A program made the translations under genes and the position numbers. Below the pieces are notes generated by a model that saw only the letters and a list, made by a program, of their open reading frames with translations, was not told where the DNA came from and searched no databases. A stretch of DNA of 45,331 nucleotides from Chthonomonadales bacterium (GTDB taxonomy: Bacteria > Armatimonadota > Chthonomonadetes > Chthonomonadales > CAJBBX01), in assembly GCA_013360745.1 (NCBI GenBank), contig JABWBA010000021.1, forward strand, positions 1-45,331, given 5' to 3'. Each line of letters begins with the position of its first letter. The first letter of the stretch is position 1. Below, in pieces: positions 34,417 to 43,364 of this stretch.

Positions 34417-35439
34417 CTAGCGGTCGGTCTTGCGTCGAAGCGCGACGGTCGAGACGGCTGCTGTGCCCAGGAGGGCGACGCCGAGCCAAGGTCCCGGATG
34501 CTGCATCGCGGTCATTGGTCCCGCCGGAGAACCCTGGGGCCCCAAATACCTGAGGGATCCCGTGGGCGTCGCCTCGTAGATCGCCCGTGCATCCCTGTCG
34601 GTGACCATCGTGCCCGCCGGGATGGACGGGGGCTGCAGCAGTTTGGTGCAGTCGAGGCCGGTCTGCGGCGAGGTCAACGTCATGGTCAGCTCGCTCATCA
34701 GAACGGATCTGCCGTCGATCTCGAGGTATTTCTCCATCCGGGCCCGGACGGGCAGCCATAACCCGTTCACGTCGCGGGCTTCATCGACGATCCATGTGGC
34801 CGATCCCGACTCCTCCCGGTCTGGCACAGCTGATAGATCGGCGCGAACCGCCATGTACCCACGGTCCGGAGCGAACGCCACACGGAGTGTACGGCCCGAT
34901 TCCGCAGGCCCTTCCGCGATGATCAGGCATCGGCCGTCCTCGTCGGCCGTGACGCCGGCCATTCGGTACCCCGGACGGGCCAGGACATCGGAGTACCAGA
35001 CGCCCTTGTGCGTGTACGCGTAGTCGAGCGGCGTTCCAGCGCCGGGCCGCCACCATAAAGAGCCGGACATGCCGTTGGACAGGGGCGACTGCTCCAGCGC
35101 CAGCAGACGCTTGCCATCCCAGAACAGCGTTTCGGAGGGCACACCCAGCTCGCCCGGTCCAGGAGGTATGGCGCCGTAGTCGAGCCGGTAGGTTGTTCGA
35201 TCGGCGATGAACCGGCCATGCCGCTCACGCATACGGGGAAGCGGCACCTCTGTGAAGATTCGATCGTAGTCCTCCGTATGGCGGGCAACGGCGACGAGGT
35301 CGGTGGTGACGCTGGTGAACCGGTTTCGGGTCCGCGTCAGGGCCGCGCGCAAGCTATGCAGGTTGTTCGGAACCGCCGCGGGCTGCGCTAAAGCGGCCGT
35401 TGATGTGCAGATGGAGATGAACACAAACAGTCGTTGCAT
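34417..35439 (-). CDS. Exported protein with LolA-like middle and C-terminal membrane anchor
   Basis: 340 residues from the ATG at 35439, with GAGGGGTG upstream. The longer frame upstream has no start signal. A signal peptide (QRLFVFISICTSTAALAQP) is followed by a beta-rich region with RHTEDYDRIFTEVPLPRMRERHGRFIADRTTYRLDYG, reminiscent of LolA/outer-membrane lipoprotein carrier folds, though weakly. The C-terminus is one hydrophobic helix (GPWLGVALLGTAAVSTVAL) then RRKTDR, like a sorting signal of the CTERM type. Function unknown. It is the last of three leftward genes with gaps of about 100 and 80 bp and may share their transcript. Confidence 0.75.
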   Translation of the reverse strand: MQRLFVFISICTSTAALAQPAAVPNNLHSLRAALTRTRNRFTSVTTDLVAVARHTEDYDRIFTEVPLPRMRERHGRFIADRTTYRLDYGAIPPGPGELGVPSETLFWDGKRLLALEQSPLSNGMSGSLWWRPGAGTPLDYAYTHKGVWYSDVLARPGYRMAGVTADEDGRCLIIAEGPAESGRTLRVAFAPDRGYMAVRADLSAVPDREESGSATWIVDEARDVNGLWLPVRARMEKYLEIDGRSVLMSELTMTLTSPQTGLDCTKLLQPPSIPAGTMVTDRDARAIYEATPTGSLRYLGPQGSPAGPMTAMQHPGPWLGVALLGTAAVSTVALRRKTDR

Positions 35440-35521
35440 AGTGGTTTCACCCCTCACTCTCTTTATGTACAACCGTGGCCTGTGGACGCCCCGATATCCT
35501 GCGCGGATGCTGGGAGGCGGA

Positions 35522-37408
35522 CTACCTCTCGATCGCTCCGATATCGGCAACCCCGGACGACGGTCGGGGTCGGCGCCGCTGGTCATCCCGAACAAGCCGT
35601 ACCGTACTCGAGAGCTCCCGCGCGTAGACGGTGACTTGATCGCCGAGTCGCCCCGTCGGGAACGTGGACCAGAACTCGTCGTTGAGGCCCGCCGGCCCCA
35701 ATCGCCCACCGATCGCCGTGTCCAGGTCCCGCCAGAACGATATCCAGGGAGCGTTGACCGCCTCTGCAGGCCACGTAACGCGGGGCCCGTACCACGTCGT
35801 CCCCTTCTTATCGCCGAACTGGGCGCCGAAGTTATGCCCCAGTATCGATCCGTAACGGGAGCGTAGGTGGGCGAGGAGGTGATTCAGGAAGTCGTCCTCG
35901 ACCGTTCCCCAACCCTTATATCCCGCGCGATAGTACCGGACGTCGTACTTTGCCCGATCGATTCGGTTCGAGGCTGCGCTTCCGGGCGGATATGCGACAA
36001 CCGCCATCTGCCCCGAGTCGGTTCCGGCGGAAACCGCGACAGCATGCCGTTCGACTCCGCCGAGATCGAGGGCCTGGGCGATCGGCACGTCGAGGAGATC
36101 GCCGGTCATGGGGCAATGCTTCCGGTTCAGGTCATCCCATTCGGGAACCGGCGCGAGTATCTGTGAGAATTCCATGAAACCGACGACGTTGTAGCCCCGG
36201 CTGTAGAAGCCGAGGAGCGAGCCTGCGAACCAGTCCTCCGGCGCACCGTTGAGCCTGTTGCCGACGACGATGCTGTGCTGGAGATGCACTTCCTCGACGG
36301 TGTGAGCATTGCCGATCGTCGCGGCGACCCCTCCCCCGCCCATGTTCGGCTTTCCGCTGAATACGGCTGCGTGGCCGGTCACCTCGTTTTCCGCGATGGT
36401 GCAGCTCGTTACGTTGAGCGATCCGCCGCCGATGTAAACCCCGCCGCCGCGATAGTAATGAGGGCCGGCTTCGGGCAGGCCCGGATGGTCCTCGACCAGA
36501 TTCCTGGCGATGGTGCAGTTCTCCAGGCTCATCGTCGCAAGGTTGGCAGGACCTCCCGATAACGTGAAGATGCCGCCGCCGTAGGCGTGCTGCCCCCGAA
36601 CCCGGTTGCCGCTGATGGCGGAGCGGACGATGCGCGTGTTGTTGCCGAACCCGCCGCCGTTATCGGCGCCGCCCACGCTGTAGATCCCGCCGCCCGCGCC
36701 TCCGTATCCTTCGACGACGTTCCCGCTGATGACGGAATCCTCGATATCCAGACCGTTGGCGTAGATCCCCCCTCCGAACGCCCCCCGATCACGACTGGCG
36801 TTGAGATCGCCCAAACACCGGTTGTCAGTGAGCGTACAGCGTCGGAGCCTGGCGCGCCCCCATACGGCCAGACCGGCGCCCCGTGCGAGCGTATACTGCT
36901 GCGCCCCGCCGCTAATGGCCATGCCGTGCGATCGCCCGCCGCGGACCGTGACATTGGACATCGTGAGGTTGCCGTATACCGCGAGAACGCGCGCCGGATT
37001 GACATCGCCGCCCGACCATTGGAGCGTGATGCCGTCGGGCAGCTCCGACGCGTCGATGGTCACATCGCCCCGAACATAGAGCGACGAAGGCCCGTAATCC
37101 CTGTCCTGATAACCCGAGAAGGTATTGCCGGCGTACACCTCGCCCTTGAGGACCGAATGCGCCGCGCCGATCTCCTGCAGGTTGATCGTGCCGCCGTTGA
37201 GCGACGGGCGGAAGACGATCACATCGCCGCTCGCAGCGCGGGTCAACGCCGCACGCAGCGTCATGGGGCCTCGATGCGGTATCGGGCCATCGGTGAGCGA
37301 GTCCACGACGATCTGCTTCCCGGATCTTCCGCCGCCGCCGCAGCCCGTCAGAAAACAAGCCGCGGCCCACAATACAAACCATCCCGGCTTTATGCTCCTG
37401 TAGCCCAT
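35522..37408 (-). CDS. Beta-helix lipoprotein
   Basis: 628 residues from the ATG at 37408, with GAGGAGG seven bases upstream. The signal ends in FLTGC, so C23 is a likely lipid anchor; a GGGG linker follows. From about 40 the protein has the right-handed parallel beta-helix pattern (VVDSLTDG, MTLRAALTRAASGDVIVF, then repeated SNVTVRGG, CTLTDNRC, SVISGNVV, SAISGNRV, CTIARNLV and CTIAENEV turns with glycine-rich loops). It matches the choice-of-anchor Q / polymorphic outer membrane type. It ends in GVADIGAIER, also typical. Such proteins often bind or cut surface polysaccharides. No catalytic residue is evident. Confidence 0.85.
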   Translation of the reverse strand: MGYRSIKPGWFVLWAAACFLTGCGGGGRSGKQIVVDSLTDGPIPHRGPMTLRAALTRAASGDVIVFRPSLNGGTINLQEIGAAHSVLKGEVYAGNTFSGYQDRDYGPSSLYVRGDVTIDASELPDGITLQWSGGDVNPARVLAVYGNLTMSNVTVRGGRSHGMAISGGAQQYTLARGAGLAVWGRARLRRCTLTDNRCLGDLNASRDRGAFGGGIYANGLDIEDSVISGNVVEGYGGAGGGIYSVGGADNGGGFGNNTRIVRSAISGNRVRGQHAYGGGIFTLSGGPANLATMSLENCTIARNLVEDHPGLPEAGPHYYRGGGVYIGGGSLNVTSCTIAENEVTGHAAVFSGKPNMGGGGVAATIGNAHTVEEVHLQHSIVVGNRLNGAPEDWFAGSLLGFYSRGYNVVGFMEFSQILAPVPEWDDLNRKHCPMTGDLLDVPIAQALDLGGVERHAVAVSAGTDSGQMAVVAYPPGSAASNRIDRAKYDVRYYRAGYKGWGTVEDDFLNHLLAHLRSRYGSILGHNFGAQFGDKKGTTWYGPRVTWPAEAVNAPWISFWRDLDTAIGGRLGPAGLNDEFWSTFPTGRLGDQVTVYARELSSTVRLVRDDQRRRPRPSSGVADIGAIER

Positions 37409-37511
37409 CTCGTTGCCTCCTCGTACGGGATGCTGCCAGCCGTCTGCCGGATTCGATTCGGAGTCTCCCATACGATATCCTTGCGCTCGTAGGACGGACG
37501 CTGTCGAGGTC

Positions 37512-39161
37512 TTAGCCCCCGCCCCATGCCTTGCTCGCCCAGGTCCCCATGGCCTCGTACTTGTCCTCCCACGTGGTGTACATCGCTCCGATGATGCCGG
37601 GGACGTCCCGCACAGCAGCCTGCCACTGGACGATGGCCTCGCCCGTGTCGTCCGTATCGTAGTAGCCCGACAGGATCTGCTTCAAACCGAGATCGGCAAA
37701 GAACCGGCAGTTCTTGCCCATCAACCCTCCATGCCAGTTGACGATGCCGACGTCCTTCGCGAGGCCCTCCCACGAGCCCTTGAGCGAGCCGTTGACCGCG
37801 TAGTACCCGTCGACGGCGTTGTGCATCGGGTCGAACATGTCGCTCCAGACCCAGATCCCCGCATCGGGACGGTGCTCCCGGATGATCGAAGCCGCTCGTC
37901 GTACGTTATCCGCAAGGAGTTGGCCCGGCGTCCGCTTGCGGCTGCGACAGAGCCAGCACCAGTTCATCACCCTCATCTCGTCGTGCGACATGAAGAACGC
38001 CTCAGGGCTCAAGAGCTCATCGGCGCGGCGCACCTCCTCGCGCCAGTCTTCGAAGATCTTCGGCTCGCTGATGCAGCTGGTCAATCGGTCCTCGTAGATA
38101 AGGATGGGATGGTAGTAGTCCACCCGGAGCTGTTCGCCCTCCCGGATGGCCGTGCCCGGCTTCAGCCGGATGACCGGACCTTCGTGGAAGGGGATCCAGG
38201 GATGGAGCAGCGGGTCGCGGATCGGTTCGTAATCCTTGCCCTCCTCGTAGACCATGCCCCGGTCACCCCGGACGGTCACCGGACACCCGGGCCGACGGAG
38301 GACGTTCACCAACCCCAGCTCATCGATGCTCAGGTCGTCCCACCAGAGCCTCCCGTCCTTGCCGCCCCAGGACCCGAGGTAGAGGTTCGCCTCGGTATGG
38401 TCGAAGCTGTTGAAGACGATATCGTACCGTTTCCAGTCCTGGGTGCGATCGACGCGGAACGTCTGAAAGCTGATCTGCCGACTCGTGTCGCGGGAAAGGA
38501 CCTTAACCTCGGGATTCGCGGGCGAGAGCCCTTCTGTTCTAACCCAGACGGAGATGTGGTATTGCCGGAAGGGGCGGAGGACGATCGGCTGCATGATCCG
38601 GCAGAGCTGGTTGGCGTTGCGGCTTATGTTCTCCATGCGGAGGGACGCCTGTCCTCCGTGCTTTACCTCCCGATCGACGAAGGTCGTCACCCCCTCATCG
38701 TCCTGCCATTGCCACCCCAGACAGCGATCGCCCGACGCCTCCTCGAAACCGCCGTTCCGGACGGTAGTCGGTATGTCCTGAACATGGGTCGCAATGCCGT
38801 CTTTGACCACAAAGAGCGCTCCCATGACCGGCGTCCCTTCGGCGTAGTTCCGATCCCGTGACCCGCCCATGACGATGGCGATGAGATCGAGGCCGTTCGC
38901 CTTCGCGGCCTCCCGAAGGGCCGGCGCTCGTTCCGGCGCGACGTTGTAGGATAGTGCGACGCCGTTGTAGCCCGCCGCCTTTGCCCTCGGCAGCCGCGCG
39001 ATGACCCGATCCACCTCCTTCGGATCCGACATGTCTCGCCAGACGAACAGCCAGCGGTGCGCGAGGGCGCGGCGCGATTGCGCCGGCACGGTTCCCGGCC
39101 ATGCGAGGCAGCCGATCGCGGCGATCATCAGGGCGATGCGGCCCGGGCGATTGAGTCTCAT
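37512..39161 (-). CDS. Secreted GH20-like TIM-barrel protein, paralogue of 4434 gene
   Basis: 549 residues from the ATG at 39161, with GGAG eight bases upstream. A signal peptide spans NRPGRIALMIAAIGCLAWPGTVPAQ. It follows the same plan as the protein at 4434-6134: barrel start with KAAGYNGVAL, the NGGFEE sandwich insert, a short linker with GCPVTVRGDRG, then MSHDEMRV (H393, D394, E395), NWCWLC, IWVWSDMFDP and a C-terminal VQWQAAVRDVPGIIGAMYTTW matching VEGVMYTTW in the other copy. The HDEM and WC-x-L-C motifs are conserved in both, so they probably matter for activity. The substrate is unknown. The next leftward gene starts 103 bp downstream. Confidence 0.82.
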   Translation of the reverse strand: MRLNRPGRIALMIAAIGCLAWPGTVPAQSRRALAHRWLFVWRDMSDPKEVDRVIARLPRAKAAGYNGVALSYNVAPERAPALREAAKANGLDLIAIVMGGSRDRNYAEGTPVMGALFVVKDGIATHVQDIPTTVRNGGFEEASGDRCLGWQWQDDEGVTTFVDREVKHGGQASLRMENISRNANQLCRIMQPIVLRPFRQYHISVWVRTEGLSPANPEVKVLSRDTSRQISFQTFRVDRTQDWKRYDIVFNSFDHTEANLYLGSWGGKDGRLWWDDLSIDELGLVNVLRRPGCPVTVRGDRGMVYEEGKDYEPIRDPLLHPWIPFHEGPVIRLKPGTAIREGEQLRVDYYHPILIYEDRLTSCISEPKIFEDWREEVRRADELLSPEAFFMSHDEMRVMNWCWLCRSRKRTPGQLLADNVRRAASIIREHRPDAGIWVWSDMFDPMHNAVDGYYAVNGSLKGSWEGLAKDVGIVNWHGGLMGKNCRFFADLGLKQILSGYYDTDDTGEAIVQWQAAVRDVPGIIGAMYTTWEDKYEAMGTWASKAWGGG

Positions 39162-39350
39162 GGAGGGCGCTCCGTTTCTGAACTGGGCTTCTGTTGTGGT
39201 TCGCTTCTGCATCGGTCCCGGTTTACCCTGCCTGTGCGGCGCAGGAAAGCGGGGTCCTCGTCCAGTGGATACGACCCGGTCGATGTGGCTGCCGTAGCCT
39301 GCGGCCGTGCATCGCGTGCTGGCGGAACGGATCGCGGGGTATGGTTAGGC

Positions 39351-40025
39351 GTGCGCACATGGCTCCCGCATCGCATCCGGCCGACGCTGGCCGCAGCAGT
39401 GGTCGCGCTTGGCGGCATCGTTCCTCTCCGCGCTGCCTCGAACGATCGTGAGCGGGAACGGGCCGTTCCGATCGTCGATAGCCGCATGACCCGGAGCGAG
39501 GCGTTGCGGGGTTCTCGGGCGCCGGCGCGGATTCTGCGGGCGCAGCGGCTCGTAACCGTACGCTATCGCTCGTTCGACGGGCGGCTGCACGAAGGCCAGA
39601 TCGTGATCCATCGGGACCTCGCGAGCGATATCGTCGCCATATTCCGTGAGATCGAGCGGATCGGCTTCCCCGTCGCACGAGTCGTCCCGATCGTCCGGTA
39701 CGGATGGTCCGATGCGCGTTCGATGGCCGACAACAACACCTCGGGCTTCAACTACCGGGCAAAGCCCAGGGGCGGCGGGCTCTCGAAGCACGCGTTCGGC
39801 ATGGCCGTGGATATCAACCCGATGCAGAATCCGTACATCGTCGGCTCGACGCGTCTGCCGCCGGGGGCTCGACGGGACCTGCGCAAAGCGGGAACCTTCG
39901 CCGGCGGGCGAATCGTCGCGGCGTTCGAGAGGCGCGGATGGACCTGGGGCGGACGATATCGGCGGGGCAAGGACTGGCAGCACTTCAGCAAATCCGTCCG
40001 CAGGCAGTCGGGGCGGTCCAAATAG
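39351..40025 (+). CDS. D-alanyl-D-alanine carboxypeptidase-like M15 peptidase
   Basis: 224 residues from a GTG at 39351. The choice is based on the signal-like N-terminus it gives (RTWLPHRIRPTLAAAVVALGG). The motif S-x-H-x-x-G-x-A-x-D is present as SKHAFGMAVD, with H147 and D154, and the third zinc ligand is H211 in DWQHF. This is the M15C type (LD- or DD-carboxypeptidase acting on peptidoglycan stem peptides). The preceding FNYRAKPRGGGLS also fits. SD is poor; TATGGT lies within ten bases before the start. The GH20-like gene diverges 189 bp upstream. It is 75 bp before the propeller gene. Confidence 0.87.
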   Translation: MRTWLPHRIRPTLAAAVVALGGIVPLRAASNDRERERAVPIVDSRMTRSEALRGSRAPARILRAQRLVTVRYRSFDGRLHEGQIVIHRDLASDIVAIFREIERIGFPVARVVPIVRYGWSDARSMADNNTSGFNYRAKPRGGGLSKHAFGMAVDINPMQNPYIVGSTRLPPGARRDLRKAGTFAGGRIVAAFERRGWTWGGRYRRGKDWQHFSKSVRRQSGRSK

Positions 40026-40100
40026 GACCGGTTCGTCCTGACCGCCACGTTCCCGCCTCGGGTATGATTCGGCTGACGGGGCGAGAGGATCAAGCCCCGA

Positions 40101-41519
40101 GTGGCCATGTTCGTCTTACGCACAGCGATACGTTATGGAGCGCCGATACTGGTCGCCCTGTCGGCCACGGCGGCCGTTGGCTGGTGGGTCGTCGGCTATT
40201 GGTTCCCCCCTCCGGCGCCGCTTCGCCCTCTCGGCAACGAGCAGTTTCGGGCCCTCCAGGCCTCCGCGCCTCAGGCTCCTGCGGCCACAGGCGCCAGCTT
40301 CAACCGGCCGGAGGCGCAGGTCCCTGAGACGGCAGGCCTGTGGCCGTGGTTTCGCGGCGCTGATCGCTCCAATATCGCCGAGACAGGCGCGGCAGCCTTC
40401 TTCGCTTGGACCGACGCCGCGCCGCCTCCGACGGTCTGGTCGGCTCAGATGGGCGAGGGCTACGCCGCGCCCGCCGTCCGAAACAGCCGCGTCTACGTCA
40501 TCGACTATGATCAGGCCGGCCAATCGGACGCCGTCCGCTGTTTCGCTCTCGGGACGGGCGAGGAGATCTGGCGCCGCTCCTATCCGGTTACGGTGAAACG
40601 GAACCACGGCATGTCGCGCACGATCCCGGCGGTGACGGATAAGTATGTGGTGACGCTCGGCCCAAAATGCCATCTGACCTGTCTCGACGCCCTGACCGGA
40701 ACGATCGTCTGGCAACACGATCTTCCTGCTGAGTTCGGCGTGACGGTGCCCGAATGGTATGCCGGACAGTGCCCGCTGATCGACGGCGACAGGGTCATCC
40801 TCGGCACGGGCGGCAAAGGTCTCGTCACGGCCTTCAATCTCGCGACGGGCGCGACGATATGGCAGACGCCGAACCCCCGGAACTGGACGATGACCCACTC
40901 GTCGGTCACGCCGGTCGAGATCGGAGGGGTACGCCAGTACGTTTGGTGCGGCAGCGGCGGGATTGCCGGGGTCGCCGCGGCCGACGGCAAGCTGTTGTGG
41001 GAGAACCCGGACTGGGTCATCAGTACAGCGACGGTACCGACGCCCATCGCCCTCGGCCCCGATCGGCTGTTCCTCAGCGGCGGGTACGACTCGGGCGCGG
41101 CCTTTCTAAAGGTCACCGCGTCGGCCGGGGCGTTCAAGGCTACGATTGAGAAGCGGCTGCCGGCGAGCGTGTTCGGATCGGAGCAGCAGACGCCGATCCT
41201 CTACAAGGATCATATTTACGGGGTGAAGCCGGGGGGCCAGCTGGTTTGCCTCGACCGTACCGGCAAGCTCCTGTGGAATAGCGGCACGGATCGGTTCGGG
41301 CTCGGCCCCTATATCATCACCGACGGCATGATCCTCGCCATGAGCGACAGCGGAACCCTCATGAGCGTGCGGGCGGAGCCGACCGGGTACGTGCGAACCG
41401 GCAAGGCGAAGGTGCTGGAGGGTCCTGAGGCGTGGGGTCCCATGGCCCAGGCTGGCCCGTTCCTCCTCGCACGGGATCTTCGGAAGATGGTCTGTCTCAA
41501 TATCGGCGCGAAGCGGTAA
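40101..41519 (+). CDS. PQQ-type beta-propeller membrane-anchored protein
   Basis: 472 residues. One N-terminal transmembrane helix (YGAPILVALSATAAVGWWVVGYW) then a proline-rich linker puts the propeller outside the cytoplasm. Blades contain PQQ-like repeats: RCFALGTGEEIWRR, TCLDALTGTIVWQHD, TAFNLATGATIWQT, VAAADGKLLWEN and VCLDRTGKLLWNS. PWFRGADRSNIAETG before the first blade is usual for BamB-like/PQQ enzymes in glycan- or alcohol-oxidising bacteria. Whether it binds PQQ cannot be told. GTG at 40101 is used, with AGAGGA 11 bases upstream; the ATG two codons later is an alternative. It precedes the iron-sulfur genes and may be their partner. Confidence 0.87.
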   Translation: MAMFVLRTAIRYGAPILVALSATAAVGWWVVGYWFPPPAPLRPLGNEQFRALQASAPQAPAATGASFNRPEAQVPETAGLWPWFRGADRSNIAETGAAAFFAWTDAAPPPTVWSAQMGEGYAAPAVRNSRVYVIDYDQAGQSDAVRCFALGTGEEIWRRSYPVTVKRNHGMSRTIPAVTDKYVVTLGPKCHLTCLDALTGTIVWQHDLPAEFGVTVPEWYAGQCPLIDGDRVILGTGGKGLVTAFNLATGATIWQTPNPRNWTMTHSSVTPVEIGGVRQYVWCGSGGIAGVAAADGKLLWENPDWVISTATVPTPIALGPDRLFLSGGYDSGAAFLKVTASAGAFKATIEKRLPASVFGSEQQTPILYKDHIYGVKPGGQLVCLDRTGKLLWNSGTDRFGLGPYIITDGMILAMSDSGTLMSVRAEPTGYVRTGKAKVLEGPEAWGPMAQAGPFLLARDLRKMVCLNIGAKR

Positions 41520-41559
41520 CGGAGAGCGGATTGTCGTCGTCCGTTCGTATAGGATGTAT

Positions 41560-41586
41560 CAGCGATCGCGTTTGCGCGAGACGCTG
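41560..41586 (+). other. Hairpin in the gap before the Tat lipoprotein gene
   Basis: An inner stem TCGCG/CGCGA with loop TTTG is extended by CAGCG/CGCTG on the outside, with one small bulge. It sits in a 103-bp gap. It could be a weak terminator of the propeller gene or a 5' leader structure. Confidence 0.4.
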
Positions 41587-41622
41587 ATGTGGACATCGGA
41601 CCCACGGGAGGCCAGATCGGCC

Positions 41623-42600
41623 ATGGATAACGAACAGCACGGAAAGCGCTGGACACGGCGCGAGGCGCTGATCGGCGGCGCGGCGGTCGTGTCGGCCGCG
41701 TCGCTTCTGACAGGGTGCGCGAACCGGCCCGATACCTCGGCCCTGCGCAAACGGGCCGACGCTGTGCCCGAAACCGACCCGGCCCTCGTCCAGTACCGGG
41801 AGATCGGCCGAATGGAGCCGGGCATCGAGGAACCGACCGGGATCGCGGTCACGGCGGACGGCCCGGTCTGGTTTGTCGGTAAGGACCGGATGGTCCTGTA
41901 TCGGGACGACGGCCCCGGCGAGTCGCAGCCCCTGCCCGGCCGGGCGTCGTGTGTCGCGGTGCATGGCGACAGGCTCTTCGTCGGCATCGGCAGCAGCGTC
42001 TACGTCCGGTCCGGCGACGGCCCGCTGGCCCAATGGCTCGATCTCGGCGAGCGGTCGGTGGTCACGTGCATCACGCCGACGGCGGACCAGGTCCTGATCG
42101 CCGATTCGGGCGAACGACGGATCGTCCGCTGTGCCGCCGACGGCAGGACGCTGGGATATCTGTGTGAGAAGGACGCATCCCGGGGATACACGGGCCTTGT
42201 CGTCCCCAGCCCGCACCTCGACGTCGTGGTCGGGGCGGATCACGCCATCCATGTGGTCAATCCCGGCACGCACACCATCGAGGTCTACGACCCCGACGGC
42301 AACCCCCGCTATACATGGGGGGACAGTTCGCAGGCGATGGAAGGATTCTGCGGCTGCTGCAACCCGACCGATATCGCCCTGCTGGAGGACGGCCGATACG
42401 TCACGTCTGAGAAGGGCATACCGAGAGTGAAGGTCTATTCGGCGCTCGGGCATTTCGAAGCCGTCGTCACGGGCCCCGAAGGCCTGAGCGCGGGCGCTGT
42501 CGGGCTGGATGTGGCTGGACTGCCCGACGGCAGGATTGCCGTCCTCGATCCGGGGATCGGCGCCGTCCGCATCTTCGAGAGGAAGGGTGACCATGCATAG
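41623..42600 (+). CDS. Tat-exported lipoprotein, NHL-type propeller with CGCC motif
   Basis: 325 residues from the ATG at 41623, with GGGAGG nine bases upstream. RR at 12-13 (WTRREALIGGAAVV) and a lipobox LTGC with C32 make it a Tat lipoprotein. The body is an NHL/SMP-30-like propeller: EPTGIAVTADGPVWFVG, DQVLIADSGERRIVRC, HTIEVYDPDGNPRYTWG. Residues 242-248 read FCGCCNP, three cysteines in four positions, followed by TDIALLEDGRYVTSEKGIPRVKVYS. Export by Tat in folded form and the cysteines suggest a bound metal or cluster, but this is inference. Its stop overlaps the next gene by eight bases. Confidence 0.87.
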   Translation: MDNEQHGKRWTRREALIGGAAVVSAASLLTGCANRPDTSALRKRADAVPETDPALVQYREIGRMEPGIEEPTGIAVTADGPVWFVGKDRMVLYRDDGPGESQPLPGRASCVAVHGDRLFVGIGSSVYVRSGDGPLAQWLDLGERSVVTCITPTADQVLIADSGERRIVRCAADGRTLGYLCEKDASRGYTGLVVPSPHLDVVVGADHAIHVVNPGTHTIEVYDPDGNPRYTWGDSSQAMEGFCGCCNPTDIALLEDGRYVTSEKGIPRVKVYSALGHFEAVVTGPEGLSAGAVGLDVAGLPDGRIAVLDPGIGAVRIFERKGDHA

Positions 42601-42814
42601 GCGAACCATCTCCCGCCGGGAGTGGCTCCGGAGCGGCCTCCGCTGGACGGTCTTTTCGGCGATCGTCGGAGGCGCGACGGCCTTGATCCGGAGGCCCGGC
42701 GACTGCACCATCGCCCCCGACTGCGTCAGCTGCGGCCTGAAGGCGCGCTGCACCAGGCCCCGAGCTATCGAGACAAGGAGGATCGAGTCCCATGGCACAA
42801 CAGCCCGGTCCTGA
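42593..42814 (+). CDS. Small Tat-signal protein with four cysteines
   Basis: 73 residues. Its ATG overlaps the previous stop (ATGCATAG) and has AGAGGAAGGG upstream. SRREWLRSGLRWTVFSAIVGGATALIRR is a Tat-type N-terminus. The short mature part has C-x5-C-x2-C-x5-C (CTIAPDCVSCGLKARC) and a basic tail. It is too small for a normal ferredoxin; it may hold one iron-sulfur or zinc site, or a signal anchor may keep it in the membrane. The last 23 bases overlap the ferredoxin gene. I know no family name. Confidence 0.7.
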   Translation: MHRRTISRREWLRSGLRWTVFSAIVGGATALIRRPGDCTIAPDCVSCGLKARCTRPRAIETRRIESHGTTARS

Positions 42815-43364
42815 CAAAAAGACGCGGCGTGACCTGCTGGCGGGCGGAGCTCGCCTTGCGGGGGTCGTCTCGGTCGGGTCCCTCCTCACCGCGCTGGCGA
42901 AGGGGAGCAAATCGGAGCCGACCGTCTGGCAGATCGACCCGGAGAAGTGCATCCACTGCGAGCACTGCGCCACCGAATGCGTCGTGAGCCCGTCCGCCGT
43001 CAAGTGCGTCCACTCCTACGCCATCTGCGGCTACTGCAAACTGTGCTTCGGGCTCTTTCTCGATAAGCGGACCGGCAATACGATCACCGCTGAGAACAAC
43101 CGGTGCCCGACGGATGCCATCAAACGGCGGTACATCGAAGATCCGTTCTATGAGATGTACATCGACGAGTCGCTCTGCATCGGCTGCGCGATCTGCGTGA
43201 AGGGGTGCAACAGCTTCGGCAACGGCTCGATGAACCTGCAGATCCGACACGATCGCTGCGTCAACTGCAACGATTGCGCGATCGCGCGGGTCTGTCCCGC
43301 CGACGCCATCATGCGCGTGCCGGTCTCAAGGCCCTATATGATACGAACGCAGCCTCGGGGGTGA
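42792..43364 (+). CDS. Tat-exported ferredoxin with four [4Fe-4S] sites
   Basis: 190 residues, with AAGGAGG before the ATG. KKTRRDLLAGGARLAGV is the Tat signal. Seventeen cysteines include CIHCEHCATEC, CGYCKLC with a distant RCP, CIGCAICVKGC and CVNCNDCAIARVCP. The order and pairing match DmsB/NrfC/PhsB-like electron-transfer subunits with four cubane clusters. It should sit on the outer side of the membrane and pass electrons between an exported enzyme and the membrane protein encoded next. Its TGA overlaps the GTG of that gene. Confidence 0.93.
   Translation: MAQQPGPDKKTRRDLLAGGARLAGVVSVGSLLTALAKGSKSEPTVWQIDPEKCIHCEHCATECVVSPSAVKCVHSYAICGYCKLCFGLFLDKRTGNTITAENNRCPTDAIKRRYIEDPFYEMYIDESLCIGCAICVKGCNSFGNGSMNLQIRHDRCVNCNDCAIARVCPADAIMRVPVSRPYMIRTQPRG

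Noticed and set aside
40038-40068. Promoter CTGACC and TATGAT before the propeller gene
   Set aside because: The -10 is fair but the spacer would be 19 bases and the -35 matches only four of six; not firm enough to list.
43205-43360. Upstream extension of the NapH-like frame
   Set aside because: It lies over the cysteine-rich end of the ferredoxin in another frame; the GTG at 43361 gives a normal overlap.
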